A stretch of DNA of 64,000 nt, taken from assembly GCF_012926615.1 (NCBI RefSeq), contig NZ_JABBNU010000014.1, forward strand, positions 62,001-126,000, read 5' to 3'. The DNA comes from Marinigracilibium pacificum (GTDB taxonomy: Bacteria; Bacteroidota; Bacteroidia; Cytophagales; Cyclobacteriaceae). Made by a program: the position numbers and the translations under genes. The notes under the pieces were generated by a model, which saw only the letters and a program-made list of their open reading frames with translations, made no database searches and was not told the origin of the DNA. Below, piece by piece: positions 55,693 to 64,000 of this stretch (positions within the stretch are counted from its first letter, which is position 1; each line of letters starts with the position of its first letter).

Positions 55693-56192
55693 GATTTGTA
55701 TTGATTTTTGTTTTATTAGTTATGGGTATTTTTTCATCTAATGCTCAATCCGAAGTTCAAAGTACATCTTTTAATTTTTTATTGAAGACAATGCTTGAGC
55801 ATTCTGTTGAGGAAATTAATGCTGATGAAGCTTTGCGAAGGCCTGATGCATTATTTTTAGATACCAGAACTTTTGATGAGTTTGCAGTAAGCCATATTCC
55901 TGCTAGTAACTGGGTAGGGTATGAGGAGTTTGAACTTGAGAAACTGGAAGATGTAAATAAAGAAACAACAATTATAGTTTACTGCAGCATTGGTTATCGC
56001 TCAGAGAAAATCACTGAAAAACTTGTTGAGGCCGGATTTACCAATGTATATAATTTATATGGAGGTATTTTTGAATGGGTAAATAGATCCTATCCAATAG
56101 TTGATAGCTATGGAAACCCTACTGAACAGATTCATGCCTATAATCGTAAATGGGGTGTTTGGCTAAGCCGTGGTGAAAAAATCTATCAATAA
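55689..56192 (+). CDS. Exported rhodanese-domain protein
   Basis: 167 residues. Signal peptide about 1-19 (FSSNAQ). Rhodanese fold: DALFLDTRTFDEFAVSHIPASNWVGYEEF, active-site Cys99 in IVYCSIGYRSEK, and NLYGGIFEWVN. The CSIGYR loop is a standard six-residue rhodanese loop. It would act in the periplasm, on sulfur or thiol substrates. Coupled to the flavoprotein gene by an ATGA overlap; convergent with the next gene, whose stop touches its end. Confidence 0.85.
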   Translation: MRFVLIFVLLVMGIFSSNAQSEVQSTSFNFLLKTMLEHSVEEINADEALRRPDALFLDTRTFDEFAVSHIPASNWVGYEEFELEKLEDVNKETTIIVYCSIGYRSEKITEKLVEAGFTNVYNLYGGIFEWVNRSYPIVDSYGNPTEQIHAYNRKWGVWLSRGEKIYQ

Positions 56193-56780
56193 TCAATTTG
56201 ACTCCAACTCATTACCTACAATAAGGTCTATTCTTGTAGTTTTGGTTGTAATCAAATCCAGATTTTCACAATTATCAGTATCAGAGTCTGTCCAGGTCAG
56301 GGTAAGCTTCTTCTCTTTGTTAATGTCAGTTGTGATAAATAATTCATTATCATAAGATTCATTCCACTGCGTTATTTTTAAATATGCCGGGAAATCATCT
56401 TCCAGATTATTAGAAATTATATAGCCCCCGGGAAACACATCGATAACCTGCTCAGGTTTGTTTTCTCCGGAAATTATCACTTTTAAATGGTCGTCACATT
56501 TCTTGTTGTGAACATCATGAGTGGAAATTAGCCTGTCATCTTTAAGTCTGAAAAATAGCACGATACCATTTTCAGCTTTACCAACCTTAAATTTTAGAAG
56601 GTCATCTATTCTACCATTAATCTCCATCCATTCCTGAGTTTGCCAACCAACCTCATCAACCACTCCATCTAGCTTAAAATCAGTGATTTCAGGTAGCTCA
56701 ATTGAAGTTTTTAGTTCCTTTCTTTCCTGACAACCAGAAAAAATTAATAAGGATAATATAAATAGTTTAACCTGCTTCAT
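56193..56780 (-). CDS. CBM9-like lipoprotein
   Basis: 195 residues. Lipobox FSGC (Cys17). The rest fits the carbohydrate-binding module family 9-like/DOMON-like sandwich: LDGVVDEVGWQTQEWMEI near the start, GIVLFFRLKDDRLIS, DDHLKVIISG, FPGGYII and LTLTWTDSD near the end. Such modules are often surface-exposed in this phylum; ligand unknown. It overlaps the preceding aminotransferase gene by 14 bp, so the two are likely co-transcribed. Confidence 0.65.
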   Translation of the reverse strand: MKQVKLFILSLLIFSGCQERKELKTSIELPEITDFKLDGVVDEVGWQTQEWMEINGRIDDLLKFKVGKAENGIVLFFRLKDDRLISTHDVHNKKCDDHLKVIISGENKPEQVIDVFPGGYIISNNLEDDFPAYLKITQWNESYDNELFITTDINKEKKLTLTWTDSDTDNCENLDLITTKTTRIDLIVGNELESN

Positions 56781-57960
56781 TTATTGCTTTTTCCAGTTGT
56801 TCACATGCCCAATCTATTTCATCATCAGATATAACTAGAGGAGGAGCTACCCTCATTGATCTGTCATTAAATAAAAACCAGTCCGTCATTACTCCGTATT
56901 CTATTGCTTTATCGATGATCGATTTAAGCTGTTCAAAAGAATCAAATTCTATCGCCATCATTAATCCGGCAGACCTGATTTCTCTAATTTTTTTAACTCC
57001 TTTTAGGTTATCTTTAAATCGCTGAGCTTTCATTTCAGCCTGCTCATAAATTTTCGTTTCGCGCAATGTATTTACTGTTGCCAATGCAGCCGCAGCAGAT
57101 ACCGGATGCCCTCCAAAAGTAGTGATATGACCTAGAATAGGGTTTTCAGAAAGGGAAGACATAATCTCCTGAGAGGAAATAAATGCACCAATCGGCATGC
57201 CGCCACCTAATCCTTTTGCAGATAATAATATGTCAGGGGTGATTCCATAATGCTCAAAAGCCCAGAATTTCCCAGTTCTTCCCATTCCAGCCTGTATTTC
57301 GTCAAGTACGAGTAAGGTTCCAGTTTCTGTACATCTTTTTCTTACTGCTTTCCAGTAATCCATTGATCCTTCGATAACACCAGACTCACCACGAACGGTT
57401 TCCACAAAAAATGCAGCAGTTTCTTCCGTGATGTATTCCTCAAAATGATCAAAATTCCCAAATTCAATATGACTGATTCCGGGTAGTAATGGACGGTAAT
57501 TTTGCTTGAATGTTTCATTTCCCATTAACGAAAGCGAACCATTTGTACTACCATGATATGCATCAAAACAAGATACTATTTTACTTCTACCAGTGTATCT
57601 CTTGGCTAACTTCATTGCTCCCTCAGTCGCTTCTGTTCCTGAATTAACCAGATAAACAACGCTTAGTTCTTCAGGTAAGGTATCTGCTAAAGCTTTAGCC
57701 AGCTTTACCTGAGGACTTTGTATAAACTCACCATAAACCAATAAGTGCATATATTCACCCACCTGCTTTCTTACCGCCTCAACAACCGCAGGATGACAAT
57801 GCCCAAGATTACTAACTGCAATTCCCGAAATCAAATCGAGGTATTTCTTATTGTCTGGTCCATACATCCATACACCTTCGGCCCTTTCGATTTCTACCAT
57901 TAATGGAAATTCCGAAGTCTTTGCTAAATGAGATTGAAATAATTGTCTGTTTGTGAGCAT
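56767..57960 (-). CDS. Class III PLP-dependent aminotransferase
   Basis: 397 residues from the ATG at 57960; the longer reading to 58020 adds a 20-residue tail with no family similarity. PLP-fold motifs: YLDLISGIAVSNLGHCHPAVVEAV, VYLVNSGTEATEGAMKLAKRYTG, DAYHGSTNGSLSLMG, VLDEIQAGMGRTGKFWAFEHYGITPDILLSAKGLGGG with the Schiff-base Lys. The ArgD/GABA-aminotransferase group; likely acetylornithine/ornithine or omega-amino acid use. No arg genes lie nearby to decide. Confidence 0.85.
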   Translation of the reverse strand: MLTNRQLFQSHLAKTSEFPLMVEIERAEGVWMYGPDNKKYLDLISGIAVSNLGHCHPAVVEAVRKQVGEYMHLLVYGEFIQSPQVKLAKALADTLPEELSVVYLVNSGTEATEGAMKLAKRYTGRSKIVSCFDAYHGSTNGSLSLMGNETFKQNYRPLLPGISHIEFGNFDHFEEYITEETAAFFVETVRGESGVIEGSMDYWKAVRKRCTETGTLLVLDEIQAGMGRTGKFWAFEHYGITPDILLSAKGLGGGMPIGAFISSQEIMSSLSENPILGHITTFGGHPVSAAAALATVNTLRETKIYEQAEMKAQRFKDNLKGVKKIREIRSAGLMMAIEFDSFEQLKSIIDKAIEYGVMTDWFLFNDRSMRVAPPLVISDDEIDWACEQLEKAINEAG

Positions 57961-58141
57961 GCGGCAAAAATAATCAGTATTTGGTGGTTGACCAATTGCA
58001 TTTGAGCAGATACAAAGCATTAAACCATATGAATAAGCAAATTATTGTGTCCTTTCTATGAAAAAGACTATTTAATGAACAGTAATAAATCATTCTCAAA
58101 GAAGTGGATTGAAGTATATTTTTCCTTATTTTTGGGCTTTG

Positions 58142-58159
58142 ATTAGAATTAGTCTAAAT
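58142..58159 (+). promoter_or_regulatory. Candidate iron-regulator operator before feoAB
   Basis: Palindrome ATTAGA-ATTAG-TCTAAAT (core TTAGA/TCTAA) 22 bp before feoA. Its halves resemble those bound by Fur or DtxR-type iron regulators. Not tested. Confidence 0.4.
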
Positions 58160-58180
58160 AAGTCTCTTAACATTGTGTAA

Positions 58181-58411
58181 ATGACGGCAACATTAGCTTC
58201 ACTTCAAGAAAAAGGCAAGGCAAGAATTTTATCATTCCAGGATGATAGAATAGCTTCAAAGCTTTTAAGTATGGGTATTTTACCCGGATCGACAATTCAA
58301 GTGGTGCGTAAATTGCCTGGTAAAGGGGCTATATATTTGAAAGCTAACGGATTTGGGGTTGCTTTGCGCAACCAGGAAGCTGCAAGTGTTTTACTTGAAG
58401 AGCAGATTTGA
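58181..58411 (+). CDS. feoA: Ferrous iron transport protein A
   Basis: 76 residues, SH3-like FeoA: TLASLQEKGKARILSFQDDRIASKLLSMGILPGSTIQVVRKLP and VALRNQEAASVLL. It assists FeoB, possibly by regulating its GTPase. Four bp before feoB. Confidence 0.92.
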   Translation: MTATLASLQEKGKARILSFQDDRIASKLLSMGILPGSTIQVVRKLPGKGAIYLKANGFGVALRNQEAASVLLEEQI

Positions 58412-58414
58412 TCT

Positions 58415-60544
58415 ATGAGTAACAATAACCTACCTACCCTGGCATTGCTGGGAAACCCGAACTGCGGTAAATCATCAATTTTTAATATTCTTACAGGTCT
58501 CAGACAAAAAGTCGGAAACTTTCCTGGTGTCACTGTTGATAAGAAAATAGGGACAACCAAGTTGGTTAATGAGACTGTTAAAGTAATTGATTTTCCAGGA
58601 ACGTATAGTTTGTACCCAACAAGTAAGGATGAATCAATAATAATCAAAACTTTTAGTAATCCTCAGGATGAGAATTACCCTGATGTGGTGGTTTATGTAG
58701 CTGATGTTACCAAACTAGAACCACAGATGTTATTGTTGACACAGATTCTAGATCTGAATATTCCGGTGGTTCTGGCATTAAATATGACAGATCTTGCTGA
58801 AGAGAATAAGCTAACTTTTGATGAAGAAAAGCTAAGACAGAAATTTGGTATTCCTGTAGTAGCTGTTAGTAGCAGGAAGGAAGAAAATATTGATAAGTTA
58901 AAGGAAGCAGCTCATCAGGTGTTAAGTGGTTCAAAGCACCTGGATCAGAAACATAAGGCATTTTATAAGCTTTCAGAAAACGAAAAACACATATCACGGG
59001 AAATTAGTGAATCTCTTAATATAAAAAATGATTATCGCTCAATCCTCGTTGCTCATCATTTTCATAAAATGAACTGGATTGATGCCGAGCAAAAAGAGAT
59101 TGTTAAGTCTGTTGTTGATAAATATGAGTTTAATGATCTGAGAAGCCAGATCAATGAAACAATGGCAAGATATGATCGCTTTGCTCCAATTGTCAGAGAT
59201 GCTGTAAGGAAATCTAATGATGAAGCCAGATCATTAACAGACAAAATTGACAGGGTTCTTACCCATAAGATCCTGGGACCAGTAATATTTTTTGCAATGA
59301 TGTTTCTGATTTTTCATGCAATATTTTCGTGGTCATCATATCCAATGGATGCTATTGACTGGATGTTTGCTGAAGCCGGAAATTTTATCAAGACTAATTT
59401 GCCAGATACCTGGTATACTTCATTACTGGCTGATGGTATTATAGCAGGTCTGGGTGGTGTACTAGTTTTTATTCCACAAATAGCAATTCTATTCCTGTTA
59501 ATTACCATACTTGAAGAGATCGGCTATATGTCAAGAGCCGTATTTATGTTTGATAATATCATGCAAAAATTCGGTCTAAATGGAAGATCAATTGTAGCAC
59601 TTATTTCAGGAGGTGCCTGTGCTGTGCCTGCGGTAATGGCTACAAGAACAATAAGTAACTGGAAGGAAAGGCTTATAACCATTCTTGTAACTCCACTAAT
59701 AAGTTGTTCTGCCCGTATTCCCGTTTATACGCTACTCATAGCTTTTGCAGTACCACCAATTATGCTTGGTGGGTTTGTTAATGCACAGGCATTAATGTTT
59801 ATGGGACTCTATTTATTAGGGATTGTTGGTGCTCTTGTTGCCGCTATTGTATTCAAATGGATACTAAAAACAGAAGAGCATAGCTTTCTGATGATTGAAC
59901 TTCCTCCTTATAGAAAGCCGAATGTAAAGAATGTCCTTCTTACTGTAAGAGAAAAAGTTGAGGCATTTGTGTTTCAGGCAGGGAAGGTTATCATGATTAT
60001 ATCAGTGATATTATGGTTTTTAGCCAGCTACGGCCCCGGAGATGCAATGGAAACGGCAAAGAATGATGCAATTGAGGTTGCTCAGGCTAAAAATTTAACT
60101 GAAGATGAAACTGAAGACTTGATTGCTTCAAAACAAATTGAAAGCAGCTATGCAGGATATTTTGGAAAGGCAATAGAACCTTCTATCAAACCATTAGGCT
60201 TTAACTGGCAGATTGGAATTGCAATTATTACTTCATTTGCCGCAAGAGAGGTTTTTGTTGGTACAATGGCTACAATTTACAGTATTGCCAGTAAGGAAGA
60301 TGATGAAGCTACTATCAGAAGTAAGCTGATGAAAGCTTCAGATCCTGATACAGGCGAAAAAACCTATACAGTGGCCACCTCGGTGTCGTTACTTCTCTTT
60401 TATGTTTTTGCTATGCAGTGTATGAGTACACTAGCAGTAGTCAAAAGAGAAACAAAGTCATGGAAGTGGCCGGTAATTCAATTTGTATTTATGGGAGTGA
60501 TGGCTTACTTGTCTTCATTTATAGCCTATCAGTTACTCTCTTAA
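58415..60544 (+). CDS. feoB: Ferrous iron transport protein B
   Basis: 709 residues. N-terminal G domain: G1 GNPNCGKSS (residues 13-21), G2 FPGVTVDKK, G3 DFPGTYSL, G4 ALNMTDLAE; GDI-type helical domain to about 270. Membrane domain with Gate 1 SGGACAVPAVMATRTI and LVTPLISCSARIPVY, Gate 2 ITSFAAREVFVGTMATIYSI. It imports Fe2+. The C-terminal FeoC is absent, as usual in this phylum. Confidence 0.95.
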   Translation: MSNNNLPTLALLGNPNCGKSSIFNILTGLRQKVGNFPGVTVDKKIGTTKLVNETVKVIDFPGTYSLYPTSKDESIIIKTFSNPQDENYPDVVVYVADVTKLEPQMLLLTQILDLNIPVVLALNMTDLAEENKLTFDEEKLRQKFGIPVVAVSSRKEENIDKLKEAAHQVLSGSKHLDQKHKAFYKLSENEKHISREISESLNIKNDYRSILVAHHFHKMNWIDAEQKEIVKSVVDKYEFNDLRSQINETMARYDRFAPIVRDAVRKSNDEARSLTDKIDRVLTHKILGPVIFFAMMFLIFHAIFSWSSYPMDAIDWMFAEAGNFIKTNLPDTWYTSLLADGIIAGLGGVLVFIPQIAILFLLITILEEIGYMSRAVFMFDNIMQKFGLNGRSIVALISGGACAVPAVMATRTISNWKERLITILVTPLISCSARIPVYTLLIAFAVPPIMLGGFVNAQALMFMGLYLLGIVGALVAAIVFKWILKTEEHSFLMIELPPYRKPNVKNVLLTVREKVEAFVFQAGKVIMIISVILWFLASYGPGDAMETAKNDAIEVAQAKNLTEDETEDLIASKQIESSYAGYFGKAIEPSIKPLGFNWQIGIAIITSFAAREVFVGTMATIYSIASKEDDEATIRSKLMKASDPDTGEKTYTVATSVSLLLFYVFAMQCMSTLAVVKRETKSWKWPVIQFVFMGVMAYLSSFIAYQLLS

Positions 60545-60547
60545 ATA

Positions 60548-61321
60548 TTATCTGCTTTCTTTTATTCTCTTTTCGATAGAGTTCCAGAAGATGATTCTAT
60601 CTTTTAGAGCTGAAGAGCTGTATTCAAATGCATCCTGCCACTTTGATTGATTATTACCACAAAGTGAGTTGATCATTTTTAGAGCTAAAGGACCATGATG
60701 GTCTCCATCAACTTCAATATGTCGTTCAAAATAATAGATGTACGGATTAAGGTTGATGGTTGAGTTACGCTCCATTTTCTGTAGAATAACACTAAACATG
60801 TCCGGTATCAGATCTTCTCTTCCAAATGTGAAAAGAGCAGTAAGGATATGAGGTTCGCCTTTTTTTATGTATTCAAATGTTTTTATGGTGAATTCTTTTG
60901 CTTCTTCCGGAATTGAAGAGTTCTCAATATAGCTACTTACTGAATTAAGATCTTCTGGCAGGTTCTTAATAAAGTTTCTAAATACTGAGGTATCAGCTCC
61001 CGCAGTTTCCATGGCATTTAGATACATTTCAAGGTGTGAAGCAGCATTTCCATTTTCATCGAGGTCACTTTCTTCCCCTAAAACAATCTCATTAATTAAT
61101 CTGCATATCTCTGGGTCTTTGGCTGGTTTCCATGGAATGGATGTTGTAGTAAGCTTCAATTGTAATGCTTTTAGTAATGACATGAAGTCCCAGACAGCAT
61201 AGACATGGCTTTCCATGAATAGGTGTAATTCACTTACAGATTTTACTTCCTGATAAAGTGAATGATTTAATAAACTGTTTCTGAATGGTTCGAGTTCGTG
61301 TTTTAATTCTTTGATATTCAT
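60548..61321 (-). CDS. DUF3050 protein, possible heme-oxygenase-like diiron fold
   Basis: 257 residues, mostly alpha-helical. The opening LEPFRNSLLNHSLYQEV, SELHLFMESHVYAVWDFMSLLKAL, PWKPAKDPEICRLINEIVLGEESD and ALFTFGREDLIP are DUF3050 hallmarks. Near the end ERHIEVDGDHHGPLALKM contains H201-x3-D205-x2-H208. The fold is compatible with heme-oxygenase-like diiron proteins; other metal ligands (Glu/His near 31-39, Glu83/84) are guesses. Its ATG follows directly after a hairpin and T-run. Near feoB but on the other strand; reaction unknown. Confidence 0.75.
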   Translation of the reverse strand: MNIKELKHELEPFRNSLLNHSLYQEVKSVSELHLFMESHVYAVWDFMSLLKALQLKLTTTSIPWKPAKDPEICRLINEIVLGEESDLDENGNAASHLEMYLNAMETAGADTSVFRNFIKNLPEDLNSVSSYIENSSIPEEAKEFTIKTFEYIKKGEPHILTALFTFGREDLIPDMFSVILQKMERNSTINLNPYIYYFERHIEVDGDHHGPLALKMINSLCGNNQSKWQDAFEYSSSALKDRIIFWNSIEKRIKESR

Positions 61322-61385
61322 AAAAAATCTGCCTTAACTATATTAGATAATGCTTACGCAGAATTCTTAATATAGTTAAGGCAGA
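61322..61385 (-). terminator. Perfect 18-bp inverted repeat with T-run, directly before the DUF3050 start
   Basis: Arms 61328-61345 and 61368-61385 are exact complements with a 22-nt spacer. Read on the minus strand the hairpin is followed by TTTTTT and then the ATG of the DUF3050 gene (61321). It follows the OmpA-like gene stop (61407) by 22 bp, so it may end that transcript. Confidence 0.7.
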
Positions 61386-61406
61386 AGCTTACTTATTTTA
61401 TGAAAA

Positions 61407-63419
61407 TTAAATAGCCAGGATTTTCACCTCAACCCTTCGATTTTTAGCCATGTTTTCTTCAGAGTCATTAGGTGCAATTGGTTTTTTATCACCATACCCA
61501 ACAGTAGTAATTCTTTCTGATGATATTCCTGCCTTTACTAAGACATTTTTAACAGCAATTACCCGTTGCTCAGATAATTGAAGCTTATTTTCAAAGCTAC
61601 CTCTGTTATCAGTATGACCTCCTAATTCTATTACTAGAGTCGGATTATCACGCATCATTTTTATTAGTCTGTTGATTTCAGCCTTACTAATTGGTAAAAT
61701 GTTAGCTGTAGCTTCTTCAAAAAAGATATTATTAAATGGAATAACTTCGCCAACCTCTTTAGGGTAAAGTCTAAGGTTATGCCTTATTTCTCTGAAGTAA
61801 TTGATATTTCTGAGATCAAGATTTTCATTCGATGCTAAATATCCTTCAGCCTCTGCAGTAAAGTCATAATACTTACCTACAGGTAAAATGAATTGATAGT
61901 GGCCATTTGAAAGGGTATTTTTGTATCTGTCGGTTTCAGCACCGGATTCCATATCAGATAAAATCAGTGAAGCATCAATTGGACCTTCAGAGTCATTGTC
62001 AAATATTCTACCAGTCATTAATACTACTGGCTCCGGTTTATAGTTTGCATTCAGCAGAATTCTGAATATGTCATTCTTTCTTTTGTAGGAGTTCATGTCA
62101 GAAGTGAAATAACCATAATCACCCTTTGCTGTTACCGTAAAATATTCTTCGTTACCTGCAGTATTTACTGCTGTGCCAAGGTTTTCCGGTTCTGACCAAT
62201 TTCTGTAGGTGTCATCTAGTCTTCTGGAAACATAAATGTCCGAACCACCAATCGGGCTAAATCCTTTGGAAGAAAAGTATAATGTTTTCCCATCACTTGC
62301 CAGAAAAGGTGCAAAGTCGTCATGTTCGCTATTAACACCTTTAAGAAGTATAGGTGCACTCCAAGAAAAATCACTTTTTTTGAAAGAAACATAAAGGTTT
62401 TTATCACCACCACCTTCAGGTATGAAACTTAATATCAGCTGATTTCCCGAAGGTGATAATGCTGCATCCATAAACAGTCCATCAAATTCCAAACCGGAAA
62501 TACTCATTGGTATAGGTGTAGTCCAACCATCATTTCTCCTGTTTGTCACAAGCATACCTCTCTCCGAATTTGGTGTGGTGCCAGAAATAAGAAAAGTCCC
62601 TCCATCAGAACCAATACTTAAAATACGATCAAAACCTTTGGTGTTTAGATCACCGAAATTACGGTCTTTGGTAAACTGATCAGCAAGGGCATTTGAGATA
62701 TAATTATCTCCTTTGTCCTGCTTCCTCTTTTTATTTAAATAGAAATTTTTACGGTTGAAAAACAGCGTGCTACCATCAGCAGTCACAATTGGGTAATATT
62801 CTGCTGCCTCATCATTTACAATTGAACCCAAATGCTCTCTACCGGTCCTAATTTTAAGATCAGGGTTATTACCAGCAGAAGGGAGATTTAATGAAAGGAT
62901 TTCTCTTCTTAAAAGAGGTATGTCAGCAGTTCTACTTATACCAACAGCATCAATTTGAGGCATTTCAGTAGTATTATGAGAACTGAAATGCAGAGTTAAG
63001 GATTCAATCTTTGTATCTGTTAGTGGAACTTTGATAAATAACCAGTTTACCTTGGGAACCAAAACTTCAGGTTCGCTTCGATAAACTTCCATCTTTTTAC
63101 CTTTTATGTCTTTAAGAACAACCTTAGTCACTCTTCCAGGCAGGTAATTTTCTATTATGACTACCGTTTGAACCTGATGAGGAGAATAAAATGATAGCTC
63201 AACACTTCCGACAGTGTTAAAATCGGTAAGCTCAATTGTTCCTGATGACGGAGCTCCTTGAATTGCATTTGGCTTTCCAAGAATTTGAGATTTATCATGT
63301 TCTGTATTATCAGATATGTGGGTAGAAGATAGCACTGAAGTCGCCCACTGGATGTTTTGAGCATCTATTGATATACATGTAAAAAGTATAAAGAGTATAA
63401 AAAACAACTGTTTATTCAT
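61407..63419 (-). CDS. OmpA-family protein with PD40/WD40-like beta-propeller repeats
   Basis: 670 residues. Signal peptide about 1-20 (SIDAQ). The N-terminal part (to about 175) is a beta-sandwich. Residues about 200-440 carry PD40-type blades: AEYYPIVTADGSTLFFNRK, MDAALSPSGNQLILSF, DDFAPFLASDGKTLYFSSKGF, GGSDIYVSRR. A carboxypeptidase-type strand set follows (about 465-545), then the OmpA C-terminal domain from about 560 with FFEEATANILPISKAEI, ELGGHTDNRGSFENKLQLSEQRVIAV and GYGDKKPIAPNDSEENMAKNRRVEV. It binds peptidoglycan and is probably envelope-located. Transcribed towards the DUF3050 gene, with a strong hairpin between them. Confidence 0.88.
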   Translation of the reverse strand: MNKQLFFILFILFTCISIDAQNIQWATSVLSSTHISDNTEHDKSQILGKPNAIQGAPSSGTIELTDFNTVGSVELSFYSPHQVQTVVIIENYLPGRVTKVVLKDIKGKKMEVYRSEPEVLVPKVNWLFIKVPLTDTKIESLTLHFSSHNTTEMPQIDAVGISRTADIPLLRREILSLNLPSAGNNPDLKIRTGREHLGSIVNDEAAEYYPIVTADGSTLFFNRKNFYLNKKRKQDKGDNYISNALADQFTKDRNFGDLNTKGFDRILSIGSDGGTFLISGTTPNSERGMLVTNRRNDGWTTPIPMSISGLEFDGLFMDAALSPSGNQLILSFIPEGGGDKNLYVSFKKSDFSWSAPILLKGVNSEHDDFAPFLASDGKTLYFSSKGFSPIGGSDIYVSRRLDDTYRNWSEPENLGTAVNTAGNEEYFTVTAKGDYGYFTSDMNSYKRKNDIFRILLNANYKPEPVVLMTGRIFDNDSEGPIDASLILSDMESGAETDRYKNTLSNGHYQFILPVGKYYDFTAEAEGYLASNENLDLRNINYFREIRHNLRLYPKEVGEVIPFNNIFFEEATANILPISKAEINRLIKMMRDNPTLVIELGGHTDNRGSFENKLQLSEQRVIAVKNVLVKAGISSERITTVGYGDKKPIAPNDSEENMAKNRRVEVKILAI

Positions 63420-63644
63420 GTGTAGAAAAATTTCAATAAAGATAAATAAATAATACGAGAAAATGTTTACAATTATTGTGTATGGGATAAGCCTAACAAT
63501 TGATCGTTTTTTTAAAATAAAGCTTTTTAATTTGTGTTTTTGTTAATAATATTTCATTTTTGTTTGAATACCCGTAAATAATAGTTCCTTTTATTAAGGG
63601 AGTGTTTATTGTTGCTCACAATAAAACAGGTAAAGATCATTCTT

Positions 63645-64000
63645 ATGAAAGTTATTAAGTTCGGAGGAACCTCCGTGGGGAGCCCTCATGCCATTAGAGA
63701 AGTGCAGAATATCATTGAAGGATTTGATGCAAATGGTGAGAAAATCGCTGTTGTTGTATCTGCACAGTCAGGTATTACCAATAAACTTGTCCGAATCGGT
63801 ACGTTGGCTGCTGATCAGGATGAGGAATACACGACGGTGTTTAATGATATTGAAACACAGTTGATGAACTTAATTACTGAATTAATGCCAATTAACAGGC
63901 AAAGTCAGATTATTGCTGAAATTAAAAAGCTATTAAACGACCTTGAAGATGTTGTTCATGGGGTTTATTTATTAAGGGAACTTACACCACGATCTGCAGA
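63645..64000 (+). CDS. Aspartate kinase (N-terminal part, possibly fused to homoserine dehydrogenase)
   Basis: 118 residues visible before the right edge. Opening MKVIKFGGTSVGSPHAIREV has the aspartokinase KFGGTSV motif, and IAVVVSAQSGITNKLVR follows. In this phylum the first gene of threonine synthesis is usually a ThrA-type kinase/dehydrogenase fusion, but the window ends too soon to decide between ThrA and LysC. Confidence 0.9.
   Translation, partial: MKVIKFGGTSVGSPHAIREVQNIIEGFDANGEKIAVVVSAQSGITNKLVRIGTLAADQDEEYTTVFNDIETQLMNLITELMPINRQSQIIAEIKKLLNDLEDVVHGVYLLRELTPRSA

Noticed and set aside
63463-63546. Possible threonine/isoleucine leader peptide before aspartate kinase (ORF starting MFTIIVYGISLTI)
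   Set aside because: Only scattered Thr and Ile codons, no run, and no clear terminator or antiterminator between it and 63645.

Overview
The window is a low-GC chromosomal segment of a Bacteroidota bacterium, most likely a Cytophagales-type organism. The evidence is Bacteroidota-style promoters (TTTG about 19 nt before TAnnTTTG), A-rich start regions instead of strong Shine-Dalgarno sites, a TonB receptor with a carboxypeptidase-like N-terminal domain, families largely confined to the phylum (GSCFA, DUF5683, DUF5689, CtlX), and the parA-parB-DUF5683-dapB-lepB gene order. No tRNA or rRNA was seen. One RNA gene, the SRP RNA, is present. Both window ends cut a gene: a DUF255 thioredoxin-like protein on the left and aspartate kinase on the right.

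Layout. 1-2.9 kb: DUF255 and GSCFA proteins, then the rpsF-rpsR-rplI operon. 2.9-11.8 kb: a TonB-dependent receptor with three surface lipoproteins on the minus strand, divergent from two exported endonuclease/exonuclease/phosphatase (EEP) proteins. This looks like a nucleic-acid or phosphodiester scavenging locus. 11.8-25.9 kb: coiled-coil membrane protein, two methyltransferases, apaG, ung, the parAB-dapB-lepB operon, a peptide-binding lipoprotein, yidC and pyrG. 26-38 kb: cca and a TPR protein, an outer-membrane barrel protein, ppa, an ECF sigma/anti-sigma/DUF4097 operon, ftsE, a transaldolase-like aldolase, SRP RNA, an MFS protein and an M13 peptidase.

38-41.6 kb is an accessory island. 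It holds a REP-associated tyrosine transposase flanked by inverted REP palindromes, a HicAB toxin-antitoxin pair, an orphan lipoprotein and three copies of a 125-bp structured repeat. The stems of this repeat are kept by compensatory and wobble changes, which makes it the best candidate for something undescribed.

41.6-54.1 kb is amino-acid metabolism. trpEGDCFBA plus a DAHP synthase is preceded by a readable Trp attenuator (promoter, leader peptide with three Trp codons, competing hairpins). A phenylalanine hydroxylase follows. A partial his cluster (hisH-A-F-IE plus ctlX) is preceded by a leader ORF rich in His codons but has no visible terminator. 54-64 kb: a flavoprotein of the lipoamide-dehydrogenase family that lacks both redox cysteines, with an exported rhodanese; a CBM9-like lipoprotein and a class III aminotransferase; feoAB; a DUF3050 protein; an OmpA/PD40 protein; and the start of aspartate kinase.

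All functions are inferred by reading motifs by eye. No database search was run.
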